From Rhodovastum sp963709085 (lineage in GTDB: Bacteria > Pseudomonadota > Alphaproteobacteria > Acetobacterales > Acetobacteraceae): 64,000 bases of DNA. A model generated the notes under the pieces. The model saw only the letters and a list, made by a program, of their open reading frames with translations, ran no database searches and was not told the DNA's origin. The first letter of the stretch is position 1. Every line of letters begins with the position of its first letter. The stretch lies in the NCBI GenBank assembly GCA_963709085.1, contig CAVPVB010000018.1, forward strand, positions 186,001 to 250,000. Reading direction: 5' to 3'. Below, piece by piece: positions 26,885 to 35,596 of the stretch. A program made the position numbers and the translations under genes.

Positions 26885-27856
26885 TCATCGGGCGGCTGGT
26901 CCATGAGGCTCGGCACCAGGACCGAGCAAGCCGCGCCGCTGCGCCTGTCGCAGCAGGTTCCTGACCGACGATGGATGCCAGCGCGTGCCGCCCCGCGGCG
27001 TGCGTTCATGCATGGCCTCGAGTTGGCTGGCGACCTGCTGCAGCGTCATCGCCGGCGCGGCCAGGACAATGCCGGCCACCAGCGCCACCAGCCGGTCGTC
27101 GGCTGGCCTGCGCCTGGCACTCCCGAGCAAGCCGGGTTCGACGATGCCTTCGCTCGCCAGCCGGTGCACCGCCCGGCGCAGGCGCTGCGCGGTCCAGGCA
27201 TGGCCACCGCCGCGGCGGTTGAGCACCTGCACCACATCGCCCCAGGGTTGGTCGGGGCGCATCCGCCGCACTGTCGGCAGCCAGGCATCGAGACCGGCAA
27301 GCATAGCGTCGAGGTGGACGGCATCGCGCGCCGACCGGAGCTTGCGGATGGTGCCTGGATCACGGGCGCGCAGTCCCGGGTTGCCGCCCACCCGTCCACG
27401 GGCCTTGGCCGACCGCAACCCGGCCTTGGTGCGCTCGGCGATCAGCGCCCGTTCCAGCTGCGCGACGGCCCCCAGCACCTGCAGCGAGAACATGCCCTGC
27501 GGTGTCGTGGTGTCGATCGGATCGCGCAGGGAGCGGAAATGCGCCCCTTTGGCCTCCAATTGCTCGATGACGCTGAGCAGATGCGCGACGGAGCGGGCCA
27601 GGCGGTCGAGGCGCACCACCACCAGGGTCTCGCCGGGCCGGATGTCGCGCAGCACCTGCGCCAGCACCGGACGGCCATGGTCGGCGCCGGAAGCATGCTC
27701 CGCATGCACCAGCGCGCAGCCGGCGGCGCGCAGTTCATCTGCCTGCGGATCAGTCTGCTGTTCTTCGGTTGATACCCTGGCGTAGCCGACCAGGCGCGTT
27801 TTTGAGGCCGCCGTTGCTTTCCGCATCCGCATGCCCGCGTCCTTCCCGGCCGCCAT
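26885..27856 (-). CDS. Serine recombinase (TnpR-like resolvase, long form)
   Basis: A 323-residue recombinase. The N-terminal resolvase domain begins RLVGYARVSTEEQQTDPQ with the catalytic Ser in RVST, then LVVVRLDRLARSVAHLL and the helix-E region AVAQLERALIAERTKAGL. The C-terminal half is longer than in TnpR proper and carries two helix-turn-helix-like stretches. ATG 27856 is preferred over GTG 27865. It lies upstream of tnpA in the same direction with a 178-bp gap. It probably resolves cointegrates of this transposon, but no res site could be defined with confidence. Confidence 0.88.
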   Translation of the reverse strand: MAAGKDAGMRMRKATAASKTRLVGYARVSTEEQQTDPQADELRAAGCALVHAEHASGADHGRPVLAQVLRDIRPGETLVVVRLDRLARSVAHLLSVIEQLEAKGAHFRSLRDPIDTTTPQGMFSLQVLGAVAQLERALIAERTKAGLRSAKARGRVGGNPGLRARDPGTIRKLRSARDAVHLDAMLAGLDAWLPTVRRMRPDQPWGDVVQVLNRRGGGHAWTAQRLRRAVHRLASEGIVEPGLLGSARRRPADDRLVALVAGIVLAAPAMTLQQVASQLEAMHERTPRGGTRWHPSSVRNLLRQAQRRGLLGPGAEPHGPAAR

Positions 27857-27986
27857 GGCGGGCACCGCCGATTTACAATTACGGAAGTGATCCGCAAACC
27901 ACCGTTTGCAGGCGCGCCCACGCCGAGCGCCTCTCCGTTCACGACCGCCAAAGCCAGCGAAAGACTGGCCTCCGCGGCGCGTCGCC

Positions 27987-28465
27987 TGTCAGCCGGCAGT
28001 CATTGATGAGACTGCAACGACATGCCATCTTGTTGGAATCACTGCATTCATGCCAGGCAGTTAATCGTGAGAAATCAGGCAGGCAAAGCTGAGAAAGGCA
28101 GCCATTGGTGAGACAACGTGGCTCGCAACGTGCGACTTGCCGGGGTCGCCGGCGACGCGGGCCTTGCCGAGGCTGCGGCGCCTGGGCGGTTCGAACAGGT
28201 CGAAGTGGCCCCTGCACCGAGCGCCAGCAACAGCACCCAACCGGACGGGCTGGCTCGGCGCGGCATGACGGATATCGAGGCAATTTCAAGCGGATCGCTG
28301 GCACTCCCGAGTTGGTTACTACTGATAATATCCGCTTATCGGTCCTAATCCGCGTGTCGCACGGTTAACTGCCGATTTCTCAGCTTTAAATGCCTGCGTC
28401 TCACCCTTGGCTGCCGCAAACCGGGCCGGAAAAGCCCCTGTCTCATCAATGACTGCCGGCTGACA
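27987..28465. mobile_element. IS21-derived miniature element (MITE) with repeated end motifs
   Basis: A 479-bp non-coding element with perfect 26-bp inverted termini (27987-28012 and 28440-28465), starting TG and ending CA. It is flanked by a 5-bp duplication TCGCC (27982-27986, 28466-28470). Each end holds three copies of an 18-bp motif close to GGCAGTCATTGATGAGAC: 27995, 28056 and 28097 on the + strand, and 28356, 28398 and 28440 on the other. Multiple internal copies of the end motif plus TG...CA termini are typical of IS21. It has no coding region and would need transposase in trans. Confidence 0.72.
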
Positions 28466-28690
28466 TCGCCCGAAACGATTATGACGGGCAGACCGGGTGG
28501 CGGCGGTGCCAGGTACGATTACCGCGCCTGTCGAGTGGCTGCCACAATTCGTCGATCGATAACGAATTCAGATTGTTATCCGCGATGGTTGCGCTGGGCC
28601 GCCGCCAGGCGCCAAGGCGGCGCTGCAGTTGCCTTCGAAAACCGATGTTCCCGTTTCGTCGCAAAACTCGTACCGGAGGGGCGGTTCGTT

Positions 28691-29131
28691 CGTTGGAGCG
28701 TGTGCCTTGCCAAGGCGCACCGTTCTCCCCGGTGGAAATCCGGGCCGGCAAACTCTCGCTCCAGCCGGAAGCACTCGGGGCGGGTCAGGAGGCGACGAAT
28801 GGCCTGAAGCACTTCGAGAAAAGGCCCCGTAGGGGGTCAGCGGGCCGTGCGGGCCGCAACGTGAGTGAACATCGGAAAGGCCTCGAAAGACGCAATGTGG
28901 GAGCCGACCCGCCGCTCCAACGGGGAAGGCCGCCGCCGTCGGTGAAGTGAGCGAGACATGCAGCCGACGATCCCACCGGGGTAGTGATGGCAGCACGCAC
29001 GGGACATGAATGGTGCGCAACAAGGGAAGTCTGCGACCGTGGCGGGGAGGCGGCACCTCCGCGCCAACGGCGAACCCGTGAGGGCCAGCGCCGGCGGACG
29101 CAGATGGCGGATGGGCTCGTACTACCGGTGA
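28691..29131 (+). other. Probable 5' fragment of a group II intron
   Basis: No gene is seen in these 440 bp. The sequence resembles, by memory only, the structured 5' part of bacterial group II introns upstream of their reverse-transcriptase ORF. Cues are GTGTGCC near 28700, the run GAACATCGGAAAGGCCTCGA around 28867, CGACCCGCCGCTCCAACGGG near 28907 and GTGCGCAACAAGGGAAG around 29012. Its 3' part and ORF are absent; the sequence passes directly into a protein-coding fragment at about 29132. A covariance-model search would settle the assignment. Confidence 0.4.
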
Positions 29132-29502
29132 GGCCGTTCTGGGGTGGGCTCTGGGGCCTGTTCATTGGCGGAATGTTCATAGCCGTTCCCGTCGTCGGCC
29201 CCGTCATCGTGCTCGGCTACGTGGCAGCCGTAGCCGCCTCGGCGTTGGAAGGCGCCCTGCTGGTCGGCGGACTGAGCGCTTTTGGCGCCGCACTTGCCAG
29301 CATCGGCATACCGAGGGATAGCGTCATCGAGTACGAGACGGCCGTCAGGGCAGATAACTTCCTCGTCATGGCCCATGGTGCCGCCGACAACGTGGCGCGC
29401 GCCAAGGCCATCCTGGCGACGGCCGAGCCCTCGCATCTGGATGTCCACGCCGGCATCGCGGAGTTCCCGTCACCGGACCGGCTCGTCCCTGCCGGCGCCT
29501 GA
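29132..29502 (+). pseudogene. DUF1269-type general stress membrane protein, C-terminal fragment
   Basis: About 123 codons. A glycine-rich membrane segment (FWGGLWGLFIGGMFIAVPVVGPVIV) is followed by ALEGALLVGGLSAFGAALASIGIP, DSVIEYETAVRADNFLVMAHG and a final regulatory-like domain. This is the C-terminal layout of DUF1269/general-stress proteins. The usual N-terminal domain of about 60 residues is replaced by intron-like DNA. An ATG at 29104 would allow a short product, but it lies in the foreign part. Confidence 0.6.
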
Positions 29503-29526
29503 GCGACGGCTTCGCCGAAACCAAAA

Positions 29527-29553
29527 CCGGCGGCGGCCGCCACCTGCCGCCGG
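29527..29553 (+). terminator. GC-rich hairpin after the stress-protein fragment
   Basis: CCGGCGGC (29527-29534) and GCCGCCGG (29546-29553) form a perfect 8-bp stem with an 11-base loop, 25 bases after the stop at 29502. No T-run follows, so termination is only suggested. Confidence 0.35.
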
Positions 29554-29654
29554 GGTTGCTAATTCTTCCGCCACGCAAGCGGCCACGGCTCAGCTTCGTC
29601 GCTGTGACGCGTCCCGCTGTGCCGTCTGCCGCGGACGTGGGAACAACCGGCGCG

Positions 29655-29673
29655 TGAGTAGATTCCGAAACTG
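29655..29673 (+). promoter_or_regulatory. Shared 19-bp upstream motif, copy 3 (hydrogenase operon)
   Basis: TGAGTAGATTCCGAAACTG, 57 bp before the first gene of the hydrogenase operon. It matches the consensus and is the copy closest to a start codon, which fits a promoter-proximal activator site. Confidence 0.6.
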
Positions 29674-29730
29674 CCACCAGCGTGCCGGAGGCGCCTACGG
29701 AGCGTGTGAGAGCCATCGCGGGGAGACCGT

Positions 29731-30264
29731 ATGGACGGCGAAGTGACAATTTTCGGCGAAACGCCACGCAGTTCGTTGGCACGGGAACCGCGGGAAATTC
29801 TCGTCCTTGGCCTGGGCAACACATTGCTGGGCGACGACGGCGTGGGCGTGCATGTCGTACAGTGCCTCGCCCGTGCCCCCTATGCGCGTGCCGGTCTTCG
29901 CCCGCTCGACGGAGGCACGATGGGCTTTCGGCTCATGGCCGCCGTCATGCAGACCGGCTCGGTCCTCTTTGTCGACGCGGCTCAGCTTGGCGAAACGGCG
30001 GGAACGGTCCGCCTGCTGGACGGGACTGCGCTTGCGGAGACTGTCCGGCACAGCGGAAGCACGAGCGCGCATGCGGCGGGCTTGGCGAGCCTGCTGACGC
30101 TGGCTGGCCTGTCCGGTTGGCAGCCGATCCATCTCGCGCTCCTCGCCATTCAGCCGCAGCGGATCGGCTGGGGCGACGAACTTAGCGACACCGTAAGGCA
30201 GGCGCTTCCCGCCGCCTGCAGGATGGCGATCCAAACCGTGCGGGACTGGCAGGCTTTCGCATGA
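29731..30264 (+). CDS. [NiFe] hydrogenase maturation endopeptidase
   Basis: A 177-residue HyaD/HupD/HoxM-family protease that removes the C-terminal peptide of the hydrogenase large subunit after nickel insertion. The hallmark GLGNTLLGDDGVGVHV lies at residues 27-42, with Asp36 in the position of the metal-binding acid; further family segments are LDGGTMGFRLM and FVDAAQLG. GGGGAG precedes ATG 29731. It is the first gene of the operon and overlaps the next by four bases. Its substrate is presumably the large subunit at 33687-35426, which keeps a 15-residue tail after the DPCxxCxxH motif. Confidence 0.92.
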   Translation: MDGEVTIFGETPRSSLAREPREILVLGLGNTLLGDDGVGVHVVQCLARAPYARAGLRPLDGGTMGFRLMAAVMQTGSVLFVDAAQLGETAGTVRLLDGTALAETVRHSGSTSAHAAGLASLLTLAGLSGWQPIHLALLAIQPQRIGWGDELSDTVRQALPAACRMAIQTVRDWQAFA

Positions 30265-30668
30265 ACGATCCGGCATCGCACACCAATGACGGGTTGGTGG
30301 ACACGTTGGCGACGGAAATCGCGTCCTTGCTCGCGCGGCTGCTGGAACACGGCGAGGGTGGGAGCATCGATCTCCGCAGCCTTCCCTTGTCACCCGCCTG
30401 CATCGCAGCTCTTGAGCAGTGCCTCGGCCAGGGCGAGATCACCGCCCGGCTCGACGCCGCCGGAAAGAGCGACATCCGCGAAACCGGCTTCCCGGCAGTC
30501 TGGTGGACGCGGCATTACGACGAAACGGGCCATCTCATCGCAGCGCTGATCGAGGTTGCCTACGTGCCGGGCATCCTCAAGGCCGACATCGACGACATCC
30601 GGTACGGTGCGCGACGCCTGGCCGCTCGCACGAACCTTGCCCAGCATTGGCGCAGGATTGCGGAGTGA
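30261..30668 (+). CDS. HupH/HyaF-type hydrogenase accessory protein (C-terminal domain form)
   Basis: A 135-residue protein matching only the C-terminal domain of HupH/HyaF (about 280 residues in the full-length family). Recognisable parts are ALEQCLGQGEITARL, IRETGFPAVWWTRHYD and IEVAYVPGILKADIDDIRYG. HupH-like proteins assist maturation of the iron-sulfur small subunit, especially under oxygen. ATGA overlaps on both sides tie it to the protease and to the small subunit it would serve. The short form appears natural rather than truncated, because start and spacing are regular. Confidence 0.82.
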   Translation: MNDPASHTNDGLVDTLATEIASLLARLLEHGEGGSIDLRSLPLSPACIAALEQCLGQGEITARLDAAGKSDIRETGFPAVWWTRHYDETGHLIAALIEVAYVPGILKADIDDIRYGARRLAARTNLAQHWRRIAE

Positions 30669-31729
30669 TGGACGACAACGAGACCATGGGTGCCATGCTC
30701 GCCCGCCGCGGCTTTGGGCGGCGTGGCCTGCTCAAGTTTGCCATCGCCATGACATCCAGCCTGGCCCTGCCGCCTTCCGTCGCGCCTGTCATGGCGGCGA
30801 ACCTGGCCCGCGCCAGGCGGCAGTCGGTGATCTGGCTGTCGTTCCAGGAGTGCACGGGATGCCTGGAGACGCTGCTGCGCTCGCCAAGCCCAACCATCAG
30901 CTCGTTGATCTTCGACTTCATATCCCTGGACTATCAGGAAACGCTGATGGCAGCGGCCGGCTCCGCGGCGGAACAGACGCTGAGGGAGGCCGTTGCCGCC
31001 GGCAAGGGCGAGTATCTTTTGGCCATCGACGGGTCGATCCCCGTTCGGGACGGCGGCGTCTATTCCATGACCGGTGGACGCAGCAACGTCAGCATGCTGG
31101 AGACGATCGCAGCCGACGCGAAAGCGGTGCTGGCGATCGGGACCTGTGCAGCCTTTGGTGGAATCCCGAAGGCCTATCCCAATCCCACCGGGGCCGTCGC
31201 GGTGGAGGATCTGGTGGCCGGCAAGCCGGTCGTAAACATCCCGGGCTGCCCGCCGGTGCCGGAAGTGCTGAGCGGCGTGCTGGCCTATTTCATCAGTTTC
31301 GGCGCTCTGCCCGCGCTCGATGACCGCAGGCGCCCGCTCGCCTATTTCGGCACCACGATTCACGATCAATGTTACCGGCGCCCGTTTTATGACCAGGGCA
31401 AGTTCGCCAAAAGCTTCGACGACGATGGTGCCCGGCAGGGCTGGTGTCTCTTCGAGCTCGGATGCAAGGGCCCGACCACACACAATGCCTGTGCCAGCCT
31501 GAAGTGGAACGGCGGCACCAGCTTTCCGGTCGAGTCCGGCCATGGCTGCATCGGCTGCTCCGAGCCGGATTTCTGGGATGCGGGCAGCTTTTACACGCCA
31601 CTCGCCGGCGCAACCCTGCCCGGGTGGCGAAATGCCGCCATCGCCGCATCCGTGGGCCTGGTCGGCGGTGCCGCTGCGGCGCTGAGCGGCCGACGCAAGA
31701 CGGCACCCAAGCCGGAGAAGACGCCGTGA
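30668..31729 (+). CDS. [NiFe] hydrogenase small subunit
   Basis: A 353-residue small subunit that binds three iron-sulfur clusters and passes electrons from the NiFe site. A twin-arginine export signal, ARRGFGRRGLLKF, lies at residues 12-24, with cleavage likely near residue 43 (VMA-ANLA). The proximal-cluster cysteines start at ECTGCLE (Cys62, Cys65). GTCAAFGG and IPGCPP follow, then the medial/distal cluster residues HDQCYRR, CLFELGCKGP, NACASLKWN and HGCIGCSEPDFWD. A C-terminal hydrophobic helix near residues 321-341 anchors it to the membrane. It overlaps genes on both sides. Confidence 0.95.
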   Translation: MDDNETMGAMLARRGFGRRGLLKFAIAMTSSLALPPSVAPVMAANLARARRQSVIWLSFQECTGCLETLLRSPSPTISSLIFDFISLDYQETLMAAAGSAAEQTLREAVAAGKGEYLLAIDGSIPVRDGGVYSMTGGRSNVSMLETIAADAKAVLAIGTCAAFGGIPKAYPNPTGAVAVEDLVAGKPVVNIPGCPPVPEVLSGVLAYFISFGALPALDDRRRPLAYFGTTIHDQCYRRPFYDQGKFAKSFDDDGARQGWCLFELGCKGPTTHNACASLKWNGGTSFPVESGHGCIGCSEPDFWDAGSFYTPLAGATLPGWRNAAIAASVGLVGGAAAALSGRRKTAPKPEKTP

Positions 31730-32385
31730 CGATGCTGGAGATCGCCCGTGGGCCTGCCATGCAGGTTTCCATCCTGATCATGGTTGGCGGGATCGGCTGG
31801 CGCCTCGCCGGGATCCTGCTGCTGCGTCGCCGTCCGCAGCGTGCTGCACCACGCCATGGTTTTGTCCGCCGGATTTGCGGAGGGCTGTCGGCTATCCTGT
31901 CGCGTTTCATCCCGCGCCGCACGTTCCGCCGCGGAACAGCGGTCAGCGTCGTGCTGAGTGCGGTCTTTCATCTCGGCCTCGCGGTGGTCCTTTTTGGAGG
32001 GGCGCCGCACATTCTGCTGATCCGGCAGATCACCGGCCTGACATGGCCCGGCCTCCCCAAGGGCATCGTTGTCATGGCCAGCGGTCTCACGTTGGCGAGC
32101 ATGATCGCCCTGCTGGTCCGCCGCATGACCCATCCGGTGCTGCGTCTGCTTTCGACCGTGGACGACTATCTGAGCTGGCTGGTCGTGTTCCTGCCCGTCT
32201 TTACCGGCATATTGCTGTCGGGCGAAACCATCGGCGGGTATGCCACTCTGCTGAGCCTGCACATCCTGAGCGTGGAACTGCTGTTGGTCTGGCTGCCTTT
32301 CGGCAAGCTGATGCACGGGCTCTTGGTGTTCGCCGGGCGCGGCGCCATGGGCGTGACATTCGCCCGCAAAGGCGCAGCGACATGA
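31726..32385 (+). CDS. Isp1-like membrane cytochrome b (NarI-type) of the hydrogenase
   Basis: About 219 residues with four or five hydrophobic helices (about residues 10-30, 64-88, 100-125, 140-165 and 180-200) and histidines placed for haem b (FHLGLAVVLFGG, LSLHILSV). It resembles the NarI/DsrM-type subunit Isp1 found between small and large subunits in hynS-isp1-isp2-hynL operons. GTG 31726 overlaps the preceding stop and has GGAGAAG five bases upstream; ATG 31732 is the alternative. It would move electrons between hydrogenase and the quinone pool or Isp2. Confidence 0.85.
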   Translation: MTMLEIARGPAMQVSILIMVGGIGWRLAGILLLRRRPQRAAPRHGFVRRICGGLSAILSRFIPRRTFRRGTAVSVVLSAVFHLGLAVVLFGGAPHILLIRQITGLTWPGLPKGIVVMASGLTLASMIALLVRRMTHPVLRLLSTVDDYLSWLVVFLPVFTGILLSGETIGGYATLLSLHILSVELLLVWLPFGKLMHGLLVFAGRGAMGVTFARKGAAT

Positions 32386-33683
32386 ACAGCCCGGTCGTGG
32401 CTCCCTCCCGCGCCGCGACCGTGGACGATGCCGGGCGGGTCGACCAGGCGATGCGCGGCTTTCTCGCCGAGATTGGTTCGGGTGCGGCGCTCGCCATGGA
32501 GGCCTGCGTGCATTGTGGGCGCTGCGCGGAAGCCTGCCATTTCTACGTGCAGACAGGCGACCCGCGCTACACCCCGATCCACAAGATCGCACCGCTCAGG
32601 CAGGCCTATCAGCGCGAGGTTGGTCCCTTCGCGTTCGCCTACCGCCTGTTCGGCCTGACGCCGCGGGTGACGGCTGGCCAACTGGCAACCTGGCAGGATC
32701 TGATCTACAATTCCTGCAATATGTGCGGACGGTGCTCGCTGATCTGTCCGATGGGAATCGACATAGCGGGTCTGGTCGAGCAGGCCCGGCATGGCATGTT
32801 CGACGCGGGGCTCGCGCCGGCCGACTATCTCGGCGTCCTCGCGGAAAAGGAACACGCGACCGGCAGTCCGTTCGGACTGACCAGGGCCCAGTTTCGCGAC
32901 ATGCTGCACCAGGTTGGCCGCACGCATGACGTGGTCATGCACGTGGATGAACCGCGGGCTGACATCGTGCCTACGGTGTCATCGGTCGACCTCAAGACAT
33001 ACCCGGCCTCGATGGCGGCGATCGCGAAGATACTGAACCACATGGGAGCCGCGTGGACGTTCCGTACGGACGGGTTCGACGCCGACAACGCCTCGTTGAC
33101 CGCCGGCGACCGGGCCGGCCAGCGTGCGATCACCCTCTCCATTGTTCGCGCCGCCATGGAATGCGGCGCGGGCACCGTGGTGATGCCGGAATGCGGACAC
33201 TCCTTCACTGAAATGCGGTGGGAGGCGGCAAACACCTTCGGCCGGTCCCTGCCGTTCAGGGTCCTGCAAATCACCGAACTTCTGGCCGAAGGACTAGCGG
33301 ACGGGCGCATCCGCGTGAACCGGGTCGCGCAGACCGCGACCTACCACGATGCCTGCCAGCTTTCGCGGCGCGGCGGCGCCACCGCCGCGCCGCGTGTCGT
33401 TTTGCATGCCCTCGGCATTGATGTGCGTGAGATGGCAGACTCGGGGGATACAGGCTGGTGTTGCGGCGGCGGCGGCGGCGTTGCCCTCATCAAGCGCGCC
33501 CAGGCCCTGCGCGCGCATGCCTTCGAGATCAAGCGCCGTCAGGTCGAGGCGACCGGAGCGGACACCATGTACACCAGCTGCTCCGGCTGTCGGCAGACCC
33601 TCGATCATGGCGGCAAGTCGGTGAACTGGACCACGACGGTCGCCAGCCTGCTCGAACTCGTCGCTGCCAATCTCAAGGACTGA
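32382..33683 (+). CDS. Isp2-like iron-sulfur protein (HdrD/DsrK type)
   Basis: A 433-residue protein with two [4Fe-4S] motifs near residues 45-57 (CVHCGRCAEACH) and 115-127 (CNMCGRCSLICPMG). Two CCG-type cysteine-rich domains follow: MPECGHSFTEM with YHDACQLSRRG, then GWCCGGGGGVAL with YTSCSGCRQTLDHGG. This is the architecture of heterodisulfide-reductase D-like Isp2. With Isp1 it forms an electron-transfer module reminiscent of HdrED/DsrMK. Start ATG 32382 overlaps the isp1 stop; the large subunit follows after three bases. Confidence 0.9.
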   Translation: MNSPVVAPSRAATVDDAGRVDQAMRGFLAEIGSGAALAMEACVHCGRCAEACHFYVQTGDPRYTPIHKIAPLRQAYQREVGPFAFAYRLFGLTPRVTAGQLATWQDLIYNSCNMCGRCSLICPMGIDIAGLVEQARHGMFDAGLAPADYLGVLAEKEHATGSPFGLTRAQFRDMLHQVGRTHDVVMHVDEPRADIVPTVSSVDLKTYPASMAAIAKILNHMGAAWTFRTDGFDADNASLTAGDRAGQRAITLSIVRAAMECGAGTVVMPECGHSFTEMRWEAANTFGRSLPFRVLQITELLAEGLADGRIRVNRVAQTATYHDACQLSRRGGATAAPRVVLHALGIDVREMADSGDTGWCCGGGGGVALIKRAQALRAHAFEIKRRQVEATGADTMYTSCSGCRQTLDHGGKSVNWTTTVASLLELVAANLKD

Positions 33684-33686
33684 GCC

Positions 33687-35426
33687 ATGACGAACCGGCG
33701 CGTCGTCGTCGATCCGCTGACCCGAATCGAAGGACATCTGCGCATCGAGGTGGAGATCGATGCCGGCGGAAACATCGTTCAGGCCCTTAGCGCCGGAACG
33801 CAGGTGCGTGGCATCGAGATCATTCTGCGTGGACGCGACCCGCGCGACGCCTGGGCCTTTGCGCAACGCATTTGTGGCGTCTGCACGTTGGTCCATGGAC
33901 TGGCCTCGGTGCGGGCGGTTGAAAATGCACTTGGCGTCGAGGTGCCGCCGAACGGCGAGCTGATCCGCGACCTGATGGCAGCGGCCCAGATGCTGCAGGA
34001 CCATGTGATCCATTTCTACCATTTGCAGGCGCTGGACTGGGTCAACCCGCTCCATGCACTGACGGCGGACCCGCGCGATTCGGCAGGGGCGGCCCAACGG
34101 CTCGGCTGCCGCGAAACCTCGGTCGATTTCTTCGCCGCGGCGCAGTCCCGGCTCAGATCGCTGGTGACATCCGGGCAACTCGGAATTTTCGCCAACGGCT
34201 GGTGGGACCATCCGGGTTACCGGCTGCCGCCCGACATCGACCTTGTATCACTCTCGCACTACATCGAGGCACTGGCATGGCAGCGCCAAATCGGCGATGT
34301 GCTGACGATCTTTGGGGGAAAGAACCCGCATCCCAACGTAGCCGTCGGCGGGGCGCCGTGCGCGATCGCGGCCGACGGCAAACTTCCGGGCGGCGGCGAT
34401 GCCACTGCAGTGACACTGTCCGCGCTGCTGCGGGTGCGCGAGCTGATCGAGGTGATGCGGGACTTTGTCGAGGGTGTCTATCTCCCCGACCTCATCGCGA
34501 TCGGCAGCGCCTACAAGGACTGGTTCACCCGCGGCGAGAACGTTCGCAATTTTATGACCTATGGCGAGTCCGGCCGCTCGGCAGGAGGCGGCGGCTTCGG
34601 CGTGCCGCGCGGCGCCGTCCTGGACCGCGACCTGTCGCGCATTCATCCCGTCGACCTGCAGGATCCTGACCAGATCCAGGAATGCGTGACGCATTCCTGG
34701 TATAAATACGGCAAAGGTCCGGATGCCGCGTTGCATCCCTATCAGGGCGAAACCACGCTGGACTATACGGGTCCGCCGCCGCCCTTCGAGCAGCTCGATT
34801 TCAGCGGCACCTATTCCTGGGTGAAGGCGCCGCGATGGCGCGGCAAGCCGATGGAGGTTGGGCCACTGGCTCGGCTGGTGTTGCTGCACGCCGCGGGGAA
34901 TGCCCCTGCAATGGCGCTGACCACTGAGGTACTGCAACGGCTGCACTTGCCCTTCGAGGCAATCTTCTCGACCTTCGGACGCATCCTCGCTCGGGGTATC
35001 GAAAGCAAGCTGCTGGTCGACCGCATGGCGGGCTGGCACGCCATGCTGATGGCGAACATCGCCGCTGGCGACTGTCGAACTTTCAACAATGCGAAATGGG
35101 AGCCCGGCACCTGGCCTCAGCACAGCCGCGGCATCGGCACGGTGGAAGGCCCGCGCGGAGCGCTGGCGCACTGGATCATCATTGATGACGGTCTGATCAC
35201 AAACTATCAGGCCGTCGTGCCGACAACCTGGAATGCCGGGCCCCTGGACGATCGCGGACAGCATGGCCCCTACGAAGCTGCGCTGATGGACCGCCACCGC
35301 CTGGTGCGCCCGGAGCAGCCCCTGGAGGTGCTGCGCACCATCCACAGTTTCGATCCGTGCATGGCCTGCGCCGCGCATGTCTTCGTGCCACACCGCGGTG
35401 AGGTAGCGCGGGTGAAAATCTGCTGA
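33687..35426 (+). CDS. [NiFe] hydrogenase large subunit
   Basis: A 579-residue catalytic subunit. The N-terminal nickel ligands are in RICGVCTLVH (Cys63, Cys66, His70) and the C-terminal ones in DPCMACAAH (Cys558, Cys561, His564). A 15-residue tail after His564 is the expected substrate of the operon's protease. Other family segments are LTRIEGHLRIEVEID, GGKNPHPN and HWIIIDDGLITNYQ. It is the last gene of the operon, separated from the small subunit by isp1-isp2. No hypABCDEF genes are in the window, so cofactor assembly must rely on genes elsewhere. Confidence 0.96.
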   Translation: MTNRRVVVDPLTRIEGHLRIEVEIDAGGNIVQALSAGTQVRGIEIILRGRDPRDAWAFAQRICGVCTLVHGLASVRAVENALGVEVPPNGELIRDLMAAAQMLQDHVIHFYHLQALDWVNPLHALTADPRDSAGAAQRLGCRETSVDFFAAAQSRLRSLVTSGQLGIFANGWWDHPGYRLPPDIDLVSLSHYIEALAWQRQIGDVLTIFGGKNPHPNVAVGGAPCAIAADGKLPGGGDATAVTLSALLRVRELIEVMRDFVEGVYLPDLIAIGSAYKDWFTRGENVRNFMTYGESGRSAGGGGFGVPRGAVLDRDLSRIHPVDLQDPDQIQECVTHSWYKYGKGPDAALHPYQGETTLDYTGPPPPFEQLDFSGTYSWVKAPRWRGKPMEVGPLARLVLLHAAGNAPAMALTTEVLQRLHLPFEAIFSTFGRILARGIESKLLVDRMAGWHAMLMANIAAGDCRTFNNAKWEPGTWPQHSRGIGTVEGPRGALAHWIIIDDGLITNYQAVVPTTWNAGPLDDRGQHGPYEAALMDRHRLVRPEQPLEVLRTIHSFDPCMACAAHVFVPHRGEVARVKIC

Positions 35427-35452
35427 AGCGAGCACGCCGGACGAGGTGACGC

Positions 35453-35471
35453 TGAGTAGATTCCGAGTCTC
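35453..35471 (+). promoter_or_regulatory. Shared 19-bp upstream motif, copy 4 (UPF0182)
   Basis: TGAGTAGATTCCGAGTCTC, 125 bp before the UPF0182 start in the 170-bp gap after the hydrogenase operon. Its first 14 bases are identical to copy 3. Confidence 0.58.
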
Positions 35472-35596
35472 CCGAAACGAGAGGTTCCACACCATTCTGG
35501 CACCTTGTTGCGAAATCGGACCGTGCTGACGCCCCAGCAGCCGAAGCGCGGGGACGGTCCGACGCGCGACCTTATCCAATCGATGGAGCGAAGCAG

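Larger units (their letters stand above)
23677..28690. mobile_element. Second Tn3-family transposon (tnpA plus serine resolvase)
   Basis: A 5014-bp unit between inverted repeats at 23677-23721 and 28646-28690. The 45-bp repeats differ at about two positions and share CCCCTCCGGTACGAGTTTTG. Inside are a Tn3 transposase, a serine recombinase and about 790 bp of non-coding DNA holding an IS21-derived miniature element. Flanking 5-mers differ, so no target duplication is seen. Its terminal repeats and resolution system differ from those of the transposon at 4640-9272, so this is an independent lineage. Confidence 0.85.
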
